Source: Psychrobacter sp. UBA6766 (lineage in GTDB: Bacteria > Pseudomonadota > Gammaproteobacteria > Pseudomonadales > Moraxellaceae). From it: DNA of 64,000 nucleotides. How positions within the stretch are numbered: position 1 is the first letter of the stretch; each line of letters opens with the position of its first letter. The stretch covers positions 21,093 through 85,092 of the forward strand of contig NZ_DKGQ01000008.1 of the NCBI RefSeq assembly GCF_002453355.1, in the 5' to 3' direction. Under the pieces are notes generated by a model, which made no database searches, was not told the DNA's origin, and saw only the letters and a program-made list of their open reading frames with translations. This document shows, one piece after another, positions 16,584 to 25,372 of the stretch. The position numbers were made by a program, and so were the translations under genes.

Positions 16584-18026
16584 ATGTCTGAGCTAAAAAA
16601 ATCGCTGGGTATGTTTGATATTATTGCCTTAGCATTCGGCGCTATGGTCGGTTGGGGTTGGGTCGTTTTGGCAGGGGACTGGATCATTGCAGCCGGAACG
16701 TGGGGTGCGATGTTAGCATTCATGATTGGTGGCTTGGCTGTCATTATGATTGGGGTTAACTATGCTGAGCTTGCCTCATCGATGCCAGTAACTGGTGGCG
16801 AGCATACGTATACGCATCGGGCGCTAGGCGTCACGGTCTCATTTATCTGCTCATGGAGTATTTTGTTCGGTTACTTTTCTGTCGTCGCTTTTGAGGCGGT
16901 CGCATTACCAACGGTGATTGAATACTTTATTCCCAATTATAACCAAGGCTATCTATGGACGATAGCGGGCTGGGATGTTTACGCCACTTGGGTTGGGGTG
17001 GGCATGCTCGGCTCAATTATTGTCACTTGGCTCAATATTCGCGGCATGGAAGTCAGTGCTTGGTTCCAAAAAACTGCGGTGATGGGTATTTTGTTTGTCG
17101 GCACGTTATTGTTTATTGGGGCGGTGCTTTATAGTCCTGAAACTTCGACCGCCGTGCAAGCACCTGCCTTTATTGGTGGTATTGGCGGTATGATGACAGT
17201 GATTGTCATGGTGCCGTTTATGTTTGTTGGCTTTGACGTTATTCCGCAAGCAGCGGAAGAGATTGATCTGACCCGTCCCAATATTGGTAAGTTTTTGATA
17301 ATCTCTATCATTATTGCGGTGATGTGGTATGTCGGCGTGGCATGGAGTGTCGGTCGCACCTTGCCGTTGATTCAGGCGCAAGGCTCAACGTTAGCGACGG
17401 CTGATGCGATGACCAATGCATGGCAGGGTAGATGGGCAGGGATCTTACTGGTTATTGGCGGTGTGCTAGGTATTTTATCGAGTTGGAATGCGTTTTTGAT
17501 CGGTGGCAGTCGCTTACTCTATGCCATGTCAAAAGCCCATATGTTGCCTGCGTTTTTGGGCAAGCTACATCCAAAGTATAAAACCCCAAAAAACGCTATT
17601 TTATTGATTGGTGGTCTAGCGACGCTTGCGCCATTATTTGGTCGTAAGATGCTAGTATGGATCGTTGATGCTGGTGGTTTTGGTATCGTGATTGCTTATA
17701 CCTGTGTCGCCATCTCTTTCTTAGTCTTGCGCTACCGTGAGCCCGATATGGTGCGCCCGTTTAGAGTGCCAGCTGGAAAGCTTGTCGGTATGTTTACCAT
17801 TGTACTGGGCATTGGATTGCTCATTTTATATATGCCAGGGATGCCGTCAGCGCTGAGCGCTATCGAGTGGTGGATCTTCTTTGGTTGGACAGCGCTCGGT
17901 ATCGGTCTTTATAGCTATGCCGTCGTAAAATATCCGGGTATCAGTGAATCCATCATGGCAGAGGAGTTACGCGAATTAAAAATCGTCAATCAGTTATGGT
18001 TAAAAGATAATCCGCCTAAGAAGTAA
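16584..18026 (+). CDS. APC family amino acid/polyamine permease
   Basis: A 480-residue permease with about 12 hydrophobic segments. It opens with the APC signature LGMFDIIALAFGAMVGWGWVVLAGDWI and contains NYAELASSMPVTGGEHTYTHRALG, plus FVGFDVIPQAAEEIDLTRPN in the segment-6 to segment-7 region. GGAG precedes the ATG. Position after gabD-gabT suggests uptake of GABA, 5-aminovalerate, putrescine or a related amine; the precise substrate cannot be read from sequence. A strong terminator follows. Confidence 0.9.
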   Translation: MSELKKSLGMFDIIALAFGAMVGWGWVVLAGDWIIAAGTWGAMLAFMIGGLAVIMIGVNYAELASSMPVTGGEHTYTHRALGVTVSFICSWSILFGYFSVVAFEAVALPTVIEYFIPNYNQGYLWTIAGWDVYATWVGVGMLGSIIVTWLNIRGMEVSAWFQKTAVMGILFVGTLLFIGAVLYSPETSTAVQAPAFIGGIGGMMTVIVMVPFMFVGFDVIPQAAEEIDLTRPNIGKFLIISIIIAVMWYVGVAWSVGRTLPLIQAQGSTLATADAMTNAWQGRWAGILLVIGGVLGILSSWNAFLIGGSRLLYAMSKAHMLPAFLGKLHPKYKTPKNAILLIGGLATLAPLFGRKMLVWIVDAGGFGIVIAYTCVAISFLVLRYREPDMVRPFRVPAGKLVGMFTIVLGIGLLILYMPGMPSALSAIEWWIFFGWTALGIGLYSYAVVKYPGISESIMAEELRELKIVNQLWLKDNPPKK

Positions 18027-18045
18027 ATACTGCCTTTATAATAAC

Positions 18046-18081
18046 AAGCCTAGCGTCTACAAACAGATGCTAGGCTTTTTT
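18046..18081 (+). terminator. Rho-independent terminator after the gab operon
   Basis: AAGCCTAGCGTCT (18046-18058) pairs with AGATGCTAGGCTT and runs into six T. It ends the gabD-gabT-permease unit and separates it from the convergent aldehyde dehydrogenase gene. Confidence 0.9.
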
Positions 18082-18098
18082 AGTACGATTCGAATAGA

Positions 18099-19472
18099 TT
18101 AGGATTTATCACGAATCAATTTATAGTTTAAAAACTCGGTAATGCCAAGGGTACCAAGCTCGCGGCCAAATCCTGAGCGTTTGACGCCGCCAAAGGGCGT
18201 GTTGGCTTCACTACCAGACGGCGCGTTAATTGTCACCATACCGACGTCTAGCTTATCAGCAATATCAGCGGCCAACGCCGCATCCTGCGTTTGGATTGAA
18301 GCGCCAAGGCCGAAAGGTACATCATTAGCGATTTTAATCGCCTGCTCAATATCACGAGCCTTATAGACAACAGCCACCGGACCGAACAGCTCCTCATAAT
18401 AGACATCCATAGAGTCGTCAACGTCAGTGAGAACAGCAGGAGCAAACCAAGCACCCGGTTTGTCTTTGATCATACCACCCTCGACCAGTACCGTTGCACC
18501 AGCTTGGATAGCGCTGTCGAGCTGTGCTTGTAGATTGACAGCCGCCGCTTTAGAAGATAGTGGTCCAATAAAGGTTCCTTCATCAAGAGGATCGCCCAAT
18601 GTCATATTGCATACCGCATTGGTAAAGGCTTCGACGAATTGATCATAGACTGACTCGACTACGATCAGACGTTTGGCTGCATTACAAGCTTGTCCTGTAT
18701 TACCAAAACGACCTTCGATTGCACCTTTCACTGCTTGTTCGATATCGGCATCGGCTGCGACGATAAAGGCATCCGAGCCACCAAGCTCCAATACGACTTT
18801 TTTAAGTGCACCGCCGGCTATTTTTGCCACTGATTGTCCAGCTCGCTCAGAACCCGTCAACGACACACCTTGTACGCGTTGGTTTTTGATGATGGTCGCC
18901 GCCTGCTCGTTGGTCGCAAATACATTGTTATAGACGCCCTCTGGTAAGCCTGCTTCTTTAAAAATATCAACGATTACTTCTGCCGTTTTCGGGCACTGCG
19001 GCGCGTGTTTTAAAATAAGCGTATTGCCTGCCATAAAGTTAGGGGCAGCAAAACGTGCAACCTGATAATGCGGGTAGTTCCACGGCATAATGCCTAAAAG
19101 CACGCCGACAGGACGCTTTTCTACAAGTGCAGAACCGCTATCAACATCGATGGTATGGGGCGCTAATAACTGCGCAGCGTTATCAGCATAGTAACGAAAA
19201 ATATCAGCTACTAAGCCAATCTCGCCTTTTGCTTGCGCGATAGGCTTGCCCATCTCTGCTGCGACGATACGCGCCAACTCATCTTGACGCTCAAGGTAGA
19301 TGTCAGCGATTTTATGTAGTAGGGCACTGCGTTCGTCTAATGTTACCTTGCGCCAGTCTTCATAAGCGCGGTCTGCTTTTTCAATTGCTTGCTGAATGTC
19401 TTGCTCAGTAGAGGTTGGGTAGGTGGCTTCTACTTCGCCAGTCGCTGGGTTAGTGATTTGATAGTCGCTCAT
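18099..19472 (-). CDS. Sad/YneI-type aldehyde dehydrogenase
   Basis: A 457-residue NAD-dependent aldehyde dehydrogenase most like Sad (YneI), a succinate semialdehyde dehydrogenase. The start at 19472 has AAAGGA upstream and gives the usual MxxYxITNPATGE opening; an earlier in-frame start 40 codons upstream is not credible. Catalytic Cys263 is in GQACNAAKR; the base glutamate is in LELGGSDAFIV; MPWNYPHYQVAR is typical of the Sad group. Standing beside puu genes, it may oxidise gamma-glutamyl-aminobutyraldehyde (the PuuC step, for which no other gene is present) or succinate semialdehyde. Confidence 0.88.
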   Translation of the reverse strand: MSDYQITNPATGEVEATYPTSTEQDIQQAIEKADRAYEDWRKVTLDERSALLHKIADIYLERQDELARIVAAEMGKPIAQAKGEIGLVADIFRYYADNAAQLLAPHTIDVDSGSALVEKRPVGVLLGIMPWNYPHYQVARFAAPNFMAGNTLILKHAPQCPKTAEVIVDIFKEAGLPEGVYNNVFATNEQAATIIKNQRVQGVSLTGSERAGQSVAKIAGGALKKVVLELGGSDAFIVAADADIEQAVKGAIEGRFGNTGQACNAAKRLIVVESVYDQFVEAFTNAVCNMTLGDPLDEGTFIGPLSSKAAAVNLQAQLDSAIQAGATVLVEGGMIKDKPGAWFAPAVLTDVDDSMDVYYEELFGPVAVVYKARDIEQAIKIANDVPFGLGASIQTQDAALAADIADKLDVGMVTINAPSGSEANTPFGGVKRSGFGRELGTLGITEFLNYKLIRDKS

Positions 19473-19617
19473 TATTATTTCCTTTGGTTCAAAATCCATT
19501 TGTGGTTGTTTTATTATCGATATATTTTTAAATTTTTTTAATCTGCGATGGTTGGTAGTTATTAATACTATCAAGCATTGTATTATTTCCAAACGCAGCT
19601 ATCAACGCTCATATCTT

Positions 19618-19654
19618 AATGATTTAAAAGCAATAATTCGATAGCAAAATCATT
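19618..19654 (-). repeat. Inverted repeat downstream of the NhaC gene
   Basis: AATGATTT (19618-19625) and AAATCATT (19647-19654) form an 8-bp stem with a 21-base loop between the NhaC-family and Sad-type genes, both on the minus strand. No T tract follows. Confidence 0.3.
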
Positions 19655-19746
19655 GTATTGCAGGGGAAACATTGACTCAGTCATTATTTGTATGGTTTAG
19701 CCAATCACTAACGCTCATCGTATGCCGCCTATGCTCTAGATAGCGC

Positions 19747-21240
19747 TCAAGCCATCATATAACCCAAACCGAGGAATGTCACGACGGATAAAACCGCGCC
19801 AAGCATGGCATAGGGGAATTGGCTAAAGGCATGTTGCATTGGCGAACAGCCAGCTCCTTGTGATGCTAATAATGATGAGTCACTAAAGAAGCAGGCATGA
19901 CTACCAAATGAAGACGCCGATAATAAAGCCCCAATCATCAATGGCGTGCTGACGCCAAGTGCTAAAGAAATGGGAAATACAATCGGCATTGCAAGGATAT
20001 ATAAACCCCAACTTGAGGACGTAGCAAAGGTTAAGAACGCCATGACGCCAAAGATGACAGCAGGAAAGATGACAATTGTCATATAGGGCGTGATGGCCTC
20101 GATTACGTATGTCGTCATGCCAAGCTCATCATTGATGGCTTTTAAAAAGAAGCCACCGACTACCGTTGATAATGGATAGAGCATGACTTGGAAACCTTTA
20201 AAAATGGCTTCCATTTGGGTTTCAAAACTTAAGATACCTTGTGCCCAATAAATGAGAACAGTAACAAAGCAGGTCAGTAATGCCCCTCTTAACAAATCAA
20301 TTTCAAAATAAATGGTTGAAACAATCAATAAAATCATGGGAAAAGCGAAGTTCATGATATTGGCTTTAAACGATAACTTGCGTTTGGCCTTGACGTTTGA
20401 AACCAATTGCTCATCAACAAAAGCTTCAGGTACAGGGTTGCCGCCTTTGGCGCGAGATTCCGCTTTTTTCATTGGTCCCCAATCACCCAAAATGCCATAT
20501 GCCACCAAAAATACAATGACCAGTGCAAACCAAGCATACGCCATAAAAGGTATGGCACTCATATAAAGTGCCATACCACCACCGTCTTTTGCGACGCCAT
20601 TTTCTTCTAAAAGTCCGGCAAAGTAGACCGCCCAAGTCGAAATAGGCACAATAACGCACATCGGCGCCGCCGTTGAATCGACGATGTAGGCAAGTTTTTC
20701 TCGCGATACCCCATAAAAATCTGTCAATTTCTTAACAGACGTAGATACAGCAAGACAGTTTAAATAATCATCAATAAAGACCACAACGCCCAATCCTGCA
20801 GTCGCTAGTAATGATTGACGGCGTGATTTGATGATTTTTTGTAGCCATTCACTAAAGCCATCGAGACAACCGCTGATCTCAAGCAGCTGAATCAGACCGC
20901 CCATCAAGCCACAAACCAATACCACCCAGACAATGGTTTCATTACCGAGTACGAGGGATATATTTTCAGCAAAAGGCGAAACCAAATCAAACGGATTGAG
21001 CATCACGAGACCCGCGACACAGCCTGCAATCATAGATTCAAATGGTCGCCTAGAAACAATGGCAGTGACCAATACTAATAATGTAGGTAATAGCGATAAA
21101 GCACCCCATGATTCGTTTGGTGCACGGATGGTCGATAGCCAAGCAAAAGCGATATATATGACAATCCCTGCTAATACCGTCAAAAATACTCGCTTGTTAT
21201 GAAACTGCCCCTCGACAGCTTCGCTGAGTTTCATGTTCAT
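19747..21240 (-). CDS. NhaC family (Na+/H+ antiporter-like) transporter
   Basis: A 497-residue membrane protein with about 12 hydrophobic segments of the NhaC family. Conserved polar stretches include VVFIDDYLNCLAVSTSVKKLTDFYGVSREKLAYIVDSTAAPMCVIVPISTW-type sequence near residues 155-210 and SASSFGSHACFFSDSSLLASQGAGCSPM near the C terminus. GGGAG lies upstream of the ATG at 21240. NhaC-like proteins include antiporters that exchange organic solutes. Placement between sad and puuB suggests a role in amine or amino acid exchange rather than sodium export alone; this is inference. Confidence 0.85.
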   Translation of the reverse strand: MNMKLSEAVEGQFHNKRVFLTVLAGIVIYIAFAWLSTIRAPNESWGALSLLPTLLVLVTAIVSRRPFESMIAGCVAGLVMLNPFDLVSPFAENISLVLGNETIVWVVLVCGLMGGLIQLLEISGCLDGFSEWLQKIIKSRRQSLLATAGLGVVVFIDDYLNCLAVSTSVKKLTDFYGVSREKLAYIVDSTAAPMCVIVPISTWAVYFAGLLEENGVAKDGGGMALYMSAIPFMAYAWFALVIVFLVAYGILGDWGPMKKAESRAKGGNPVPEAFVDEQLVSNVKAKRKLSFKANIMNFAFPMILLIVSTIYFEIDLLRGALLTCFVTVLIYWAQGILSFETQMEAIFKGFQVMLYPLSTVVGGFFLKAINDELGMTTYVIEAITPYMTIVIFPAVIFGVMAFLTFATSSSWGLYILAMPIVFPISLALGVSTPLMIGALLSASSFGSHACFFSDSSLLASQGAGCSPMQHAFSQFPYAMLGAVLSVVTFLGLGYMMA

Positions 21241-21303
21241 ATTTACGCTCCCTGTAAAACCTAATTTTTTAAAACTCTGTTTTATGGTTATTGCTCGATA
21301 GGT

Positions 21304-21327
21304 AGTAGCGCAGTAGCGCAGTAGCGC
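21304..21327. repeat. Short tandem repeat (AGTAGCGC x 3)
   Basis: Three perfect head-to-tail copies of the octamer AGTAGCGC lie between puuB and the NhaC gene. Copy number could vary by slippage. Confidence 0.8.
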
Positions 21328-21400
21328 ATCCTCTTTCTATCGAGTGCCATCACAACAATCCATTGCTATGACAGATAATTATGGTTAGATTTTGACGTCG

Positions 21401-22774
21401 TTACATGCCAGTGGTGTCTTTTAGCGCGTACCACCAAGAGCCCATCACAGAATAGGGCACGCGTAGGGCGCGTCCACCTGGGAAAGGAATCCAAGGTATC
21501 TTGGCAAAAGTATCAAACTCTTTGGTGCGACCGTTGATGGCATTAGCTAATATCTGCCCAAACAAATGCGAACCTGTCACCCCATGGCCGCTATAGCCAT
21601 GGGCGAAATAGACACGATCATGCAGTTTGCCCATTTGTGGTACGCGAGAAAAAGACAAGGCAAAGTTACCACTCCACGCATAGTCGATTTTGACATCACG
21701 TAGCTCTGGAAAAATCTTATTCATATTTGGTCGGATCTTGGCGGTGATATTGGCTGGGTCTTGACCACCGTAGACGGTACCGCCGCCAAATAACATGCGC
21801 TTATCCGCTGACAGACGATAGTAATCAAGAATATAGCGCACATCTTCGACGCAGACGTCAGTTGGCAGTAGCTGATCTGCTAAATCACCTAAGGGCTCGG
21901 TGGCGATAATCTGCGTCGATACCGGCATGACGCGGTCAGTTAATTTGGGTATGACTTTATTGAGATAGGCATTGCCGCACAGCACCGCTTGCTTACAAGT
22001 GACGCTACCAAATTCAGTGATAATCTTGATAGAGTCATCGGCATATTCAATATCAACCACTAAGGTGTTCTCATAGATAGTACCGCCAGATTTTTCAATA
22101 GCAGCGGCTTCACCAAGGGCGAGGTTTAGTGGATGGATATGACCACCTGAATGGTCAATAATACCGCCCACATAGGCGTCGGTTTTGATATGTTCTTGGA
22201 TACCATTTTTGTCCAGCATTTCTCGATCATGCATCCCATGACTTTCCCATAAGGCATGCGTCTGTTGTAAGTCTTTTAACTGACCGTTATTTAACGCCGC
22301 AAAGATATTTTTCTCTTTAAGATCGCAGTCGATATTATAATCAGCGACAAAGCGACGGATGATTTTGCCACCACGGGTCACGAGCTGACCGACGAAGTCT
22401 GCGTTTTCTTGACCATAAGACTTTTTAATCTTTTGAAGGCTGGCGTTAAGACCGTTGACAATTTGACCGCCATTACGTCCTGACGCGCCCCAACCAATTT
22501 GCGCACCTTCTAAAACCACCACTTCATGATCGGTTTCAATGAGATGCAGCGCTGTTGATAAGCCACTGTAGCCGCCACCGATCACGCAAATTTCTACTTG
22601 AATATCATTTTTTAGCGTCGGTCTATCGGGTTTAGGGTTACGGCTGGCTGCATAATAACTATCAGGATATTGGCCATTGTCTGAATAATGCGGGATATTG
22701 CGTGTGTTATTCGAAGCTAGGTTTTGGTTCATTGTTGCATTGCTCCTTAAGTTGCTATTTGAGTTATTCGACAT
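21401..22774 (-). CDS. puuB: Gamma-glutamylputrescine oxidase
   Basis: A 457-residue FAD-dependent amine oxidoreductase of the DAO fold. The dinucleotide-binding site is VIGGGYSGLSTALHL, followed by GASGRNGGQIVNG, typical of PuuB/OrdL proteins. The C-terminal FAHGYSGHGVTGSHLFGQILA completes the FAD site. It oxidises gamma-glutamylputrescine to gamma-glutamyl-gamma-aminobutyraldehyde with hydrogen peroxide. I chose the ATG at 22774, one base after the puuA stop and behind AGGA; an in-frame ATG at 22732 behind AAGGAG is also possible. The first 40 residues are Asn/Ser-rich and look disordered. Confidence 0.9.
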   Translation of the reverse strand: MSNNSNSNLRSNATMNQNLASNNTRNIPHYSDNGQYPDSYYAASRNPKPDRPTLKNDIQVEICVIGGGYSGLSTALHLIETDHEVVVLEGAQIGWGASGRNGGQIVNGLNASLQKIKKSYGQENADFVGQLVTRGGKIIRRFVADYNIDCDLKEKNIFAALNNGQLKDLQQTHALWESHGMHDREMLDKNGIQEHIKTDAYVGGIIDHSGGHIHPLNLALGEAAAIEKSGGTIYENTLVVDIEYADDSIKIITEFGSVTCKQAVLCGNAYLNKVIPKLTDRVMPVSTQIIATEPLGDLADQLLPTDVCVEDVRYILDYYRLSADKRMLFGGGTVYGGQDPANITAKIRPNMNKIFPELRDVKIDYAWSGNFALSFSRVPQMGKLHDRVYFAHGYSGHGVTGSHLFGQILANAINGRTKEFDTFAKIPWIPFPGGRALRVPYSVMGSWWYALKDTTGM

Positions 22775-22775
22775 A

Positions 22776-24119
22776 TCAAACATCCTGTAAATAGGTGAGG
22801 TATTCAAGGTTGGTCACTTGCTGAGCAAAGCGTTTGGCTTCTTGTTTTTTGACAGCAATCAATAGCTCAATCATCTCGCTTGGAAACAGTGCATCAATGA
22901 TGTCGCTGCTTTCAAATTTGCGGATAGCGGACAGCCAGTCTAATGGTAAAGTTTTAAGCTCGGCTTCGTTGTAAGTAATGCTATTGACCGGCTCTGGTGC
23001 TTCAAGCTTGTTTTCGATGCCATAGAGCATACCTGCTAATACGGCGCTACAGACCAGATAAGGGTTGGCATCCGCGCCAGAAACGCGGTGCTCGATACGG
23101 CGTGCTTGTGAGTCGCCGCCTGGGATGCGGACAGCAGCGGTGCGGTTTTCATAACCCCATGACACATTGTTTGGTGCCAAAGTACCAGGCGTAAAGCGGC
23201 GGTAAGAGTTGACATGTGGGGCAAATAATAAGGTGCAATCTGACATGGTTTTTAATAAGCCAGCGACCGCATGACGCAAGATGTCTGACCCTTCTTCTGA
23301 GCCGTCATCAAAAACATTGTTGCCATCTTTATCGAGCAAGCTGCAATGAACGTGAAAGCCGTTGCCGGATTGCAAACCAAAGGGTTTTGCCATAAAGGTA
23401 GCCGTCAGCTTGCGGCGTGCTGCGACGGATTTGACCACTTGCTTAAATAAAATGGCATCGTCAGCAGCTTTTAAAGGGTCATCGACGTGCAGTAAGTTAA
23501 TTTCAAACTGACCACAACCGTTCTCAGCTAAGGCTGCATCAACTGGAATATCGAGTTTTTTACATTGCTCATAGACTTCGTCTAAAAATTCATCAAACTG
23601 CAATAAGTCATTGATACTTAAAATAGAGGTTTTGTTTAAACGTAGACCACTTTTCGGGCGAATAGGCGGTCTTGGCGTTTCACCTTCGGTGTAATCAACC
23701 AAATAAAACTCAAGCTCCGTTGCCATAACTGGCGTCAACCCCAATGCTTTAAATTTTTTGCTGACGTAATCTAAAACATGGCGTGCGTCACCGTAATAAG
23801 GTTCGTTGTCTTCGGTATAAAGCCAAACGGGTAGGAGCGATGAGGGCGCGCTGGTATTGAGGAGCGGATAAGCAGCACGACCGGTAGGACGGGCGATGGC
23901 ATCGATATCACCATTGCACTGAGAGGACTCGATGACATCCGCACCCCAGATGTCGACGCCTAAAATCGATAATGGCAAACGTATCGCGCCGTTCTCTGCT
24001 TTTTCCATCTGATTAAAGGGGATGCGCTTACCACGAAGTAATCCATTGATATCCCCCGCTGCAACATACACATATTCCGTATTATTTGCAGATTCGACCA
24101 TTCCCTTGGTTGTCGTCAT
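22776..24119 (-). CDS. puuA: Gamma-glutamylputrescine synthetase
   Basis: A 447-residue glutamine-synthetase-family enzyme that ligates glutamate to putrescine with ATP. Family signatures: ELEFYLVDY, AENGCGQFEINLLH, FMAKPFGLQSGNGFHVHCSLLD, and PNNVSWGYENRTAAVRIPGGD with RRIEHRVSGADANPYLV. The lack of the adenylylation loop of GlnA and direct linkage to puuB and puuD mark it as PuuA. It is the first gene of the minus-strand puu unit, and its stop is one base from the puuB start. Cytoplasmic. Confidence 0.93.
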   Translation of the reverse strand: MTTTKGMVESANNTEYVYVAAGDINGLLRGKRIPFNQMEKAENGAIRLPLSILGVDIWGADVIESSQCNGDIDAIARPTGRAAYPLLNTSAPSSLLPVWLYTEDNEPYYGDARHVLDYVSKKFKALGLTPVMATELEFYLVDYTEGETPRPPIRPKSGLRLNKTSILSINDLLQFDEFLDEVYEQCKKLDIPVDAALAENGCGQFEINLLHVDDPLKAADDAILFKQVVKSVAARRKLTATFMAKPFGLQSGNGFHVHCSLLDKDGNNVFDDGSEEGSDILRHAVAGLLKTMSDCTLLFAPHVNSYRRFTPGTLAPNNVSWGYENRTAAVRIPGGDSQARRIEHRVSGADANPYLVCSAVLAGMLYGIENKLEAPEPVNSITYNEAELKTLPLDWLSAIRKFESSDIIDALFPSEMIELLIAVKKQEAKRFAQQVTNLEYLTYLQDV

Positions 24120-24219
24120 GTCTATTATCCCTATTGATGTTAATTTTTGCTCTGATTATGGTTGCGCCGTTTATGGCCGCTGTCATTCATAATTGACAAG
24201 TCATGATTGTGAGTAACGT

Positions 24220-24249
24220 TAAATAAAACAGTGTTTCTAAATAAAACAG
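24220..24249. repeat. 12-bp direct repeat with 18-bp period
   Basis: TAAATAAAACAG occurs at 24220-24231 and 24238-24249, about 100 bases upstream of puuA. Two sites at 18-base spacing could be a regulator's half-sites. Confidence 0.6.
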
Positions 24250-24428
24250 CACTTATAAATACCGTGGCTGATACCACATGGTTTGCTTTACTAAGTATTT
24301 ACTTCATATGATTGCGTAATATTTCTACTGCAAAATGAATCACTTAGCGTTGTTCTTAGTGTTGTTTTCATCGGTAATGACATCTGGGTAGTCGATACGG
24401 TAATTCACCTTTTGTCTTACTGATGTCC

Positions 24429-24445
24429 TTCAATATATTATTGAA
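24429..24445. promoter_or_regulatory. Palindrome in the puuA-puuD control region
   Basis: TTCAATA TAT TATTGAA is a perfect 7-3-7 inverted repeat. It resembles the TTCA...TGAA palindrome upstream of gabD, with different spacing. Confidence 0.35.
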
Positions 24446-24494
24446 ACTTATAGTTGTCAATTAATATTTAAATCTATTAAAAAGTAATTAATTA

Positions 24495-24509
24495 TATTCA
24501 TTATGGTTT
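24495..24509. promoter_or_regulatory. Putative PuuR box upstream of puuD
   Basis: TATTCATTATGGTTT matches 12 of 15 positions of the inverse of the E. coli PuuR recognition sequence (as recalled: AAAATATAATGAACA). Location between puuA and puuD is where PuuR acts in E. coli. Confidence 0.4.
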
Positions 24510-24631
24510 TAATTAACTAAAAATGAAGTTTATAGTTTACATTATCCAAAATTTTGTGTTAGATTTTAATCAAGAACATCTCGGCATATTGAAAATTTGA
24601 GGCTTAGATATCACATTCAAGGAAGAGTAAA

Positions 24632-25372
24632 ATGCAAACTTATCGCCCCATTATTGCCATCGTTTCCTGTCATAAAATGGTTGACGGTCAACCTGCGCAA
24701 GCGGTGTATCAAAAATACATCGATGCGGTACATTTTTATGGTGGCAATCCTATCTTGCTGCCCAATACCGTCGCTGAAAGTGAGAACTTCGCTGCTTTGA
24801 TTGCCACTGTTGATGGTATTTTATTGACGGGCAGTTACAGTAACGTCGCACCTGCACGTTATGGCGCCACGCATATTGAAGAAAAGCAGGACTTAAGGCG
24901 TGATGAGCTGAGCTTTAAACTGCTTGCTCATGCAGAGAAGGCTGGTACGCCTTTATTGGCAGTGTGCCGCGGCTTGCAAGAGATGAATGTCTATTTTGAT
25001 GGCAGTTTGCATCCAGATTGGCGTGAGGTAGAAGGATTTTATGAGCCTCATTTGGAGGACAATACCCAGCCGCTTGAGGTGCAATACCAGCCAGTACATG
25101 ATGTGATCATTCAACCTGAGGGTCGACTGGCAGCGTTTGGTGAAAAATGGCACGTCAATTCATTGCATAAACAAGCCATCAATACAGTAGGTAGAGATTT
25201 ATTTGTCGAGGCGCGCGCACCGGATGGATTGGTGGAAGCCATCAGCTTGATAAAACATCCATTTATGATTGGTGTACAATGGCATCCTGAGTTAAATTAT
25301 GCACAAGACGATTTGTCAAAATTTCTATTCAAGGAATTTATCCACTATGCCAGCAAAAAACACGGTTCATGA
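24632..25372 (+). CDS. puuD: Gamma-glutamyl-gamma-aminobutyrate hydrolase
   Basis: A 246-residue class I glutamine-amidotransferase-like hydrolase (peptidase C26) that releases GABA from gamma-glutamyl-GABA. The triad is visible: Cys112 in LAVCRGLQEMN and His218/Glu220 in GVQWHPE. ILLTGSYSNVAPARYG matches the PuuD substrate region. AAGGAAG precedes the ATG. The 3' end overlaps the puuR start by 26 bases, implying translational coupling. By analogy it could also free 5-aminovalerate from the cadaverine-derived conjugate. Confidence 0.93.
   Translation: MQTYRPIIAIVSCHKMVDGQPAQAVYQKYIDAVHFYGGNPILLPNTVAESENFAALIATVDGILLTGSYSNVAPARYGATHIEEKQDLRRDELSFKLLAHAEKAGTPLLAVCRGLQEMNVYFDGSLHPDWREVEGFYEPHLEDNTQPLEVQYQPVHDVIIQPEGRLAAFGEKWHVNSLHKQAINTVGRDLFVEARAPDGLVEAISLIKHPFMIGVQWHPELNYAQDDLSKFLFKEFIHYASKKHGS

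Larger units (their letters stand above)
24120..24631. other. 512-base divergent promoter region of puuA and puuD
   Basis: A long AT-rich control region between divergent puuA and puuD. It contains the direct repeat TAAATAAAACAG twice (24220-24231 and 24238-24249), a palindrome TTCAATA-TAT-TATTGAA (24429-24445), and a PuuR-like box at 24495-24509. No coding frame is convincing. Confidence 0.6.
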
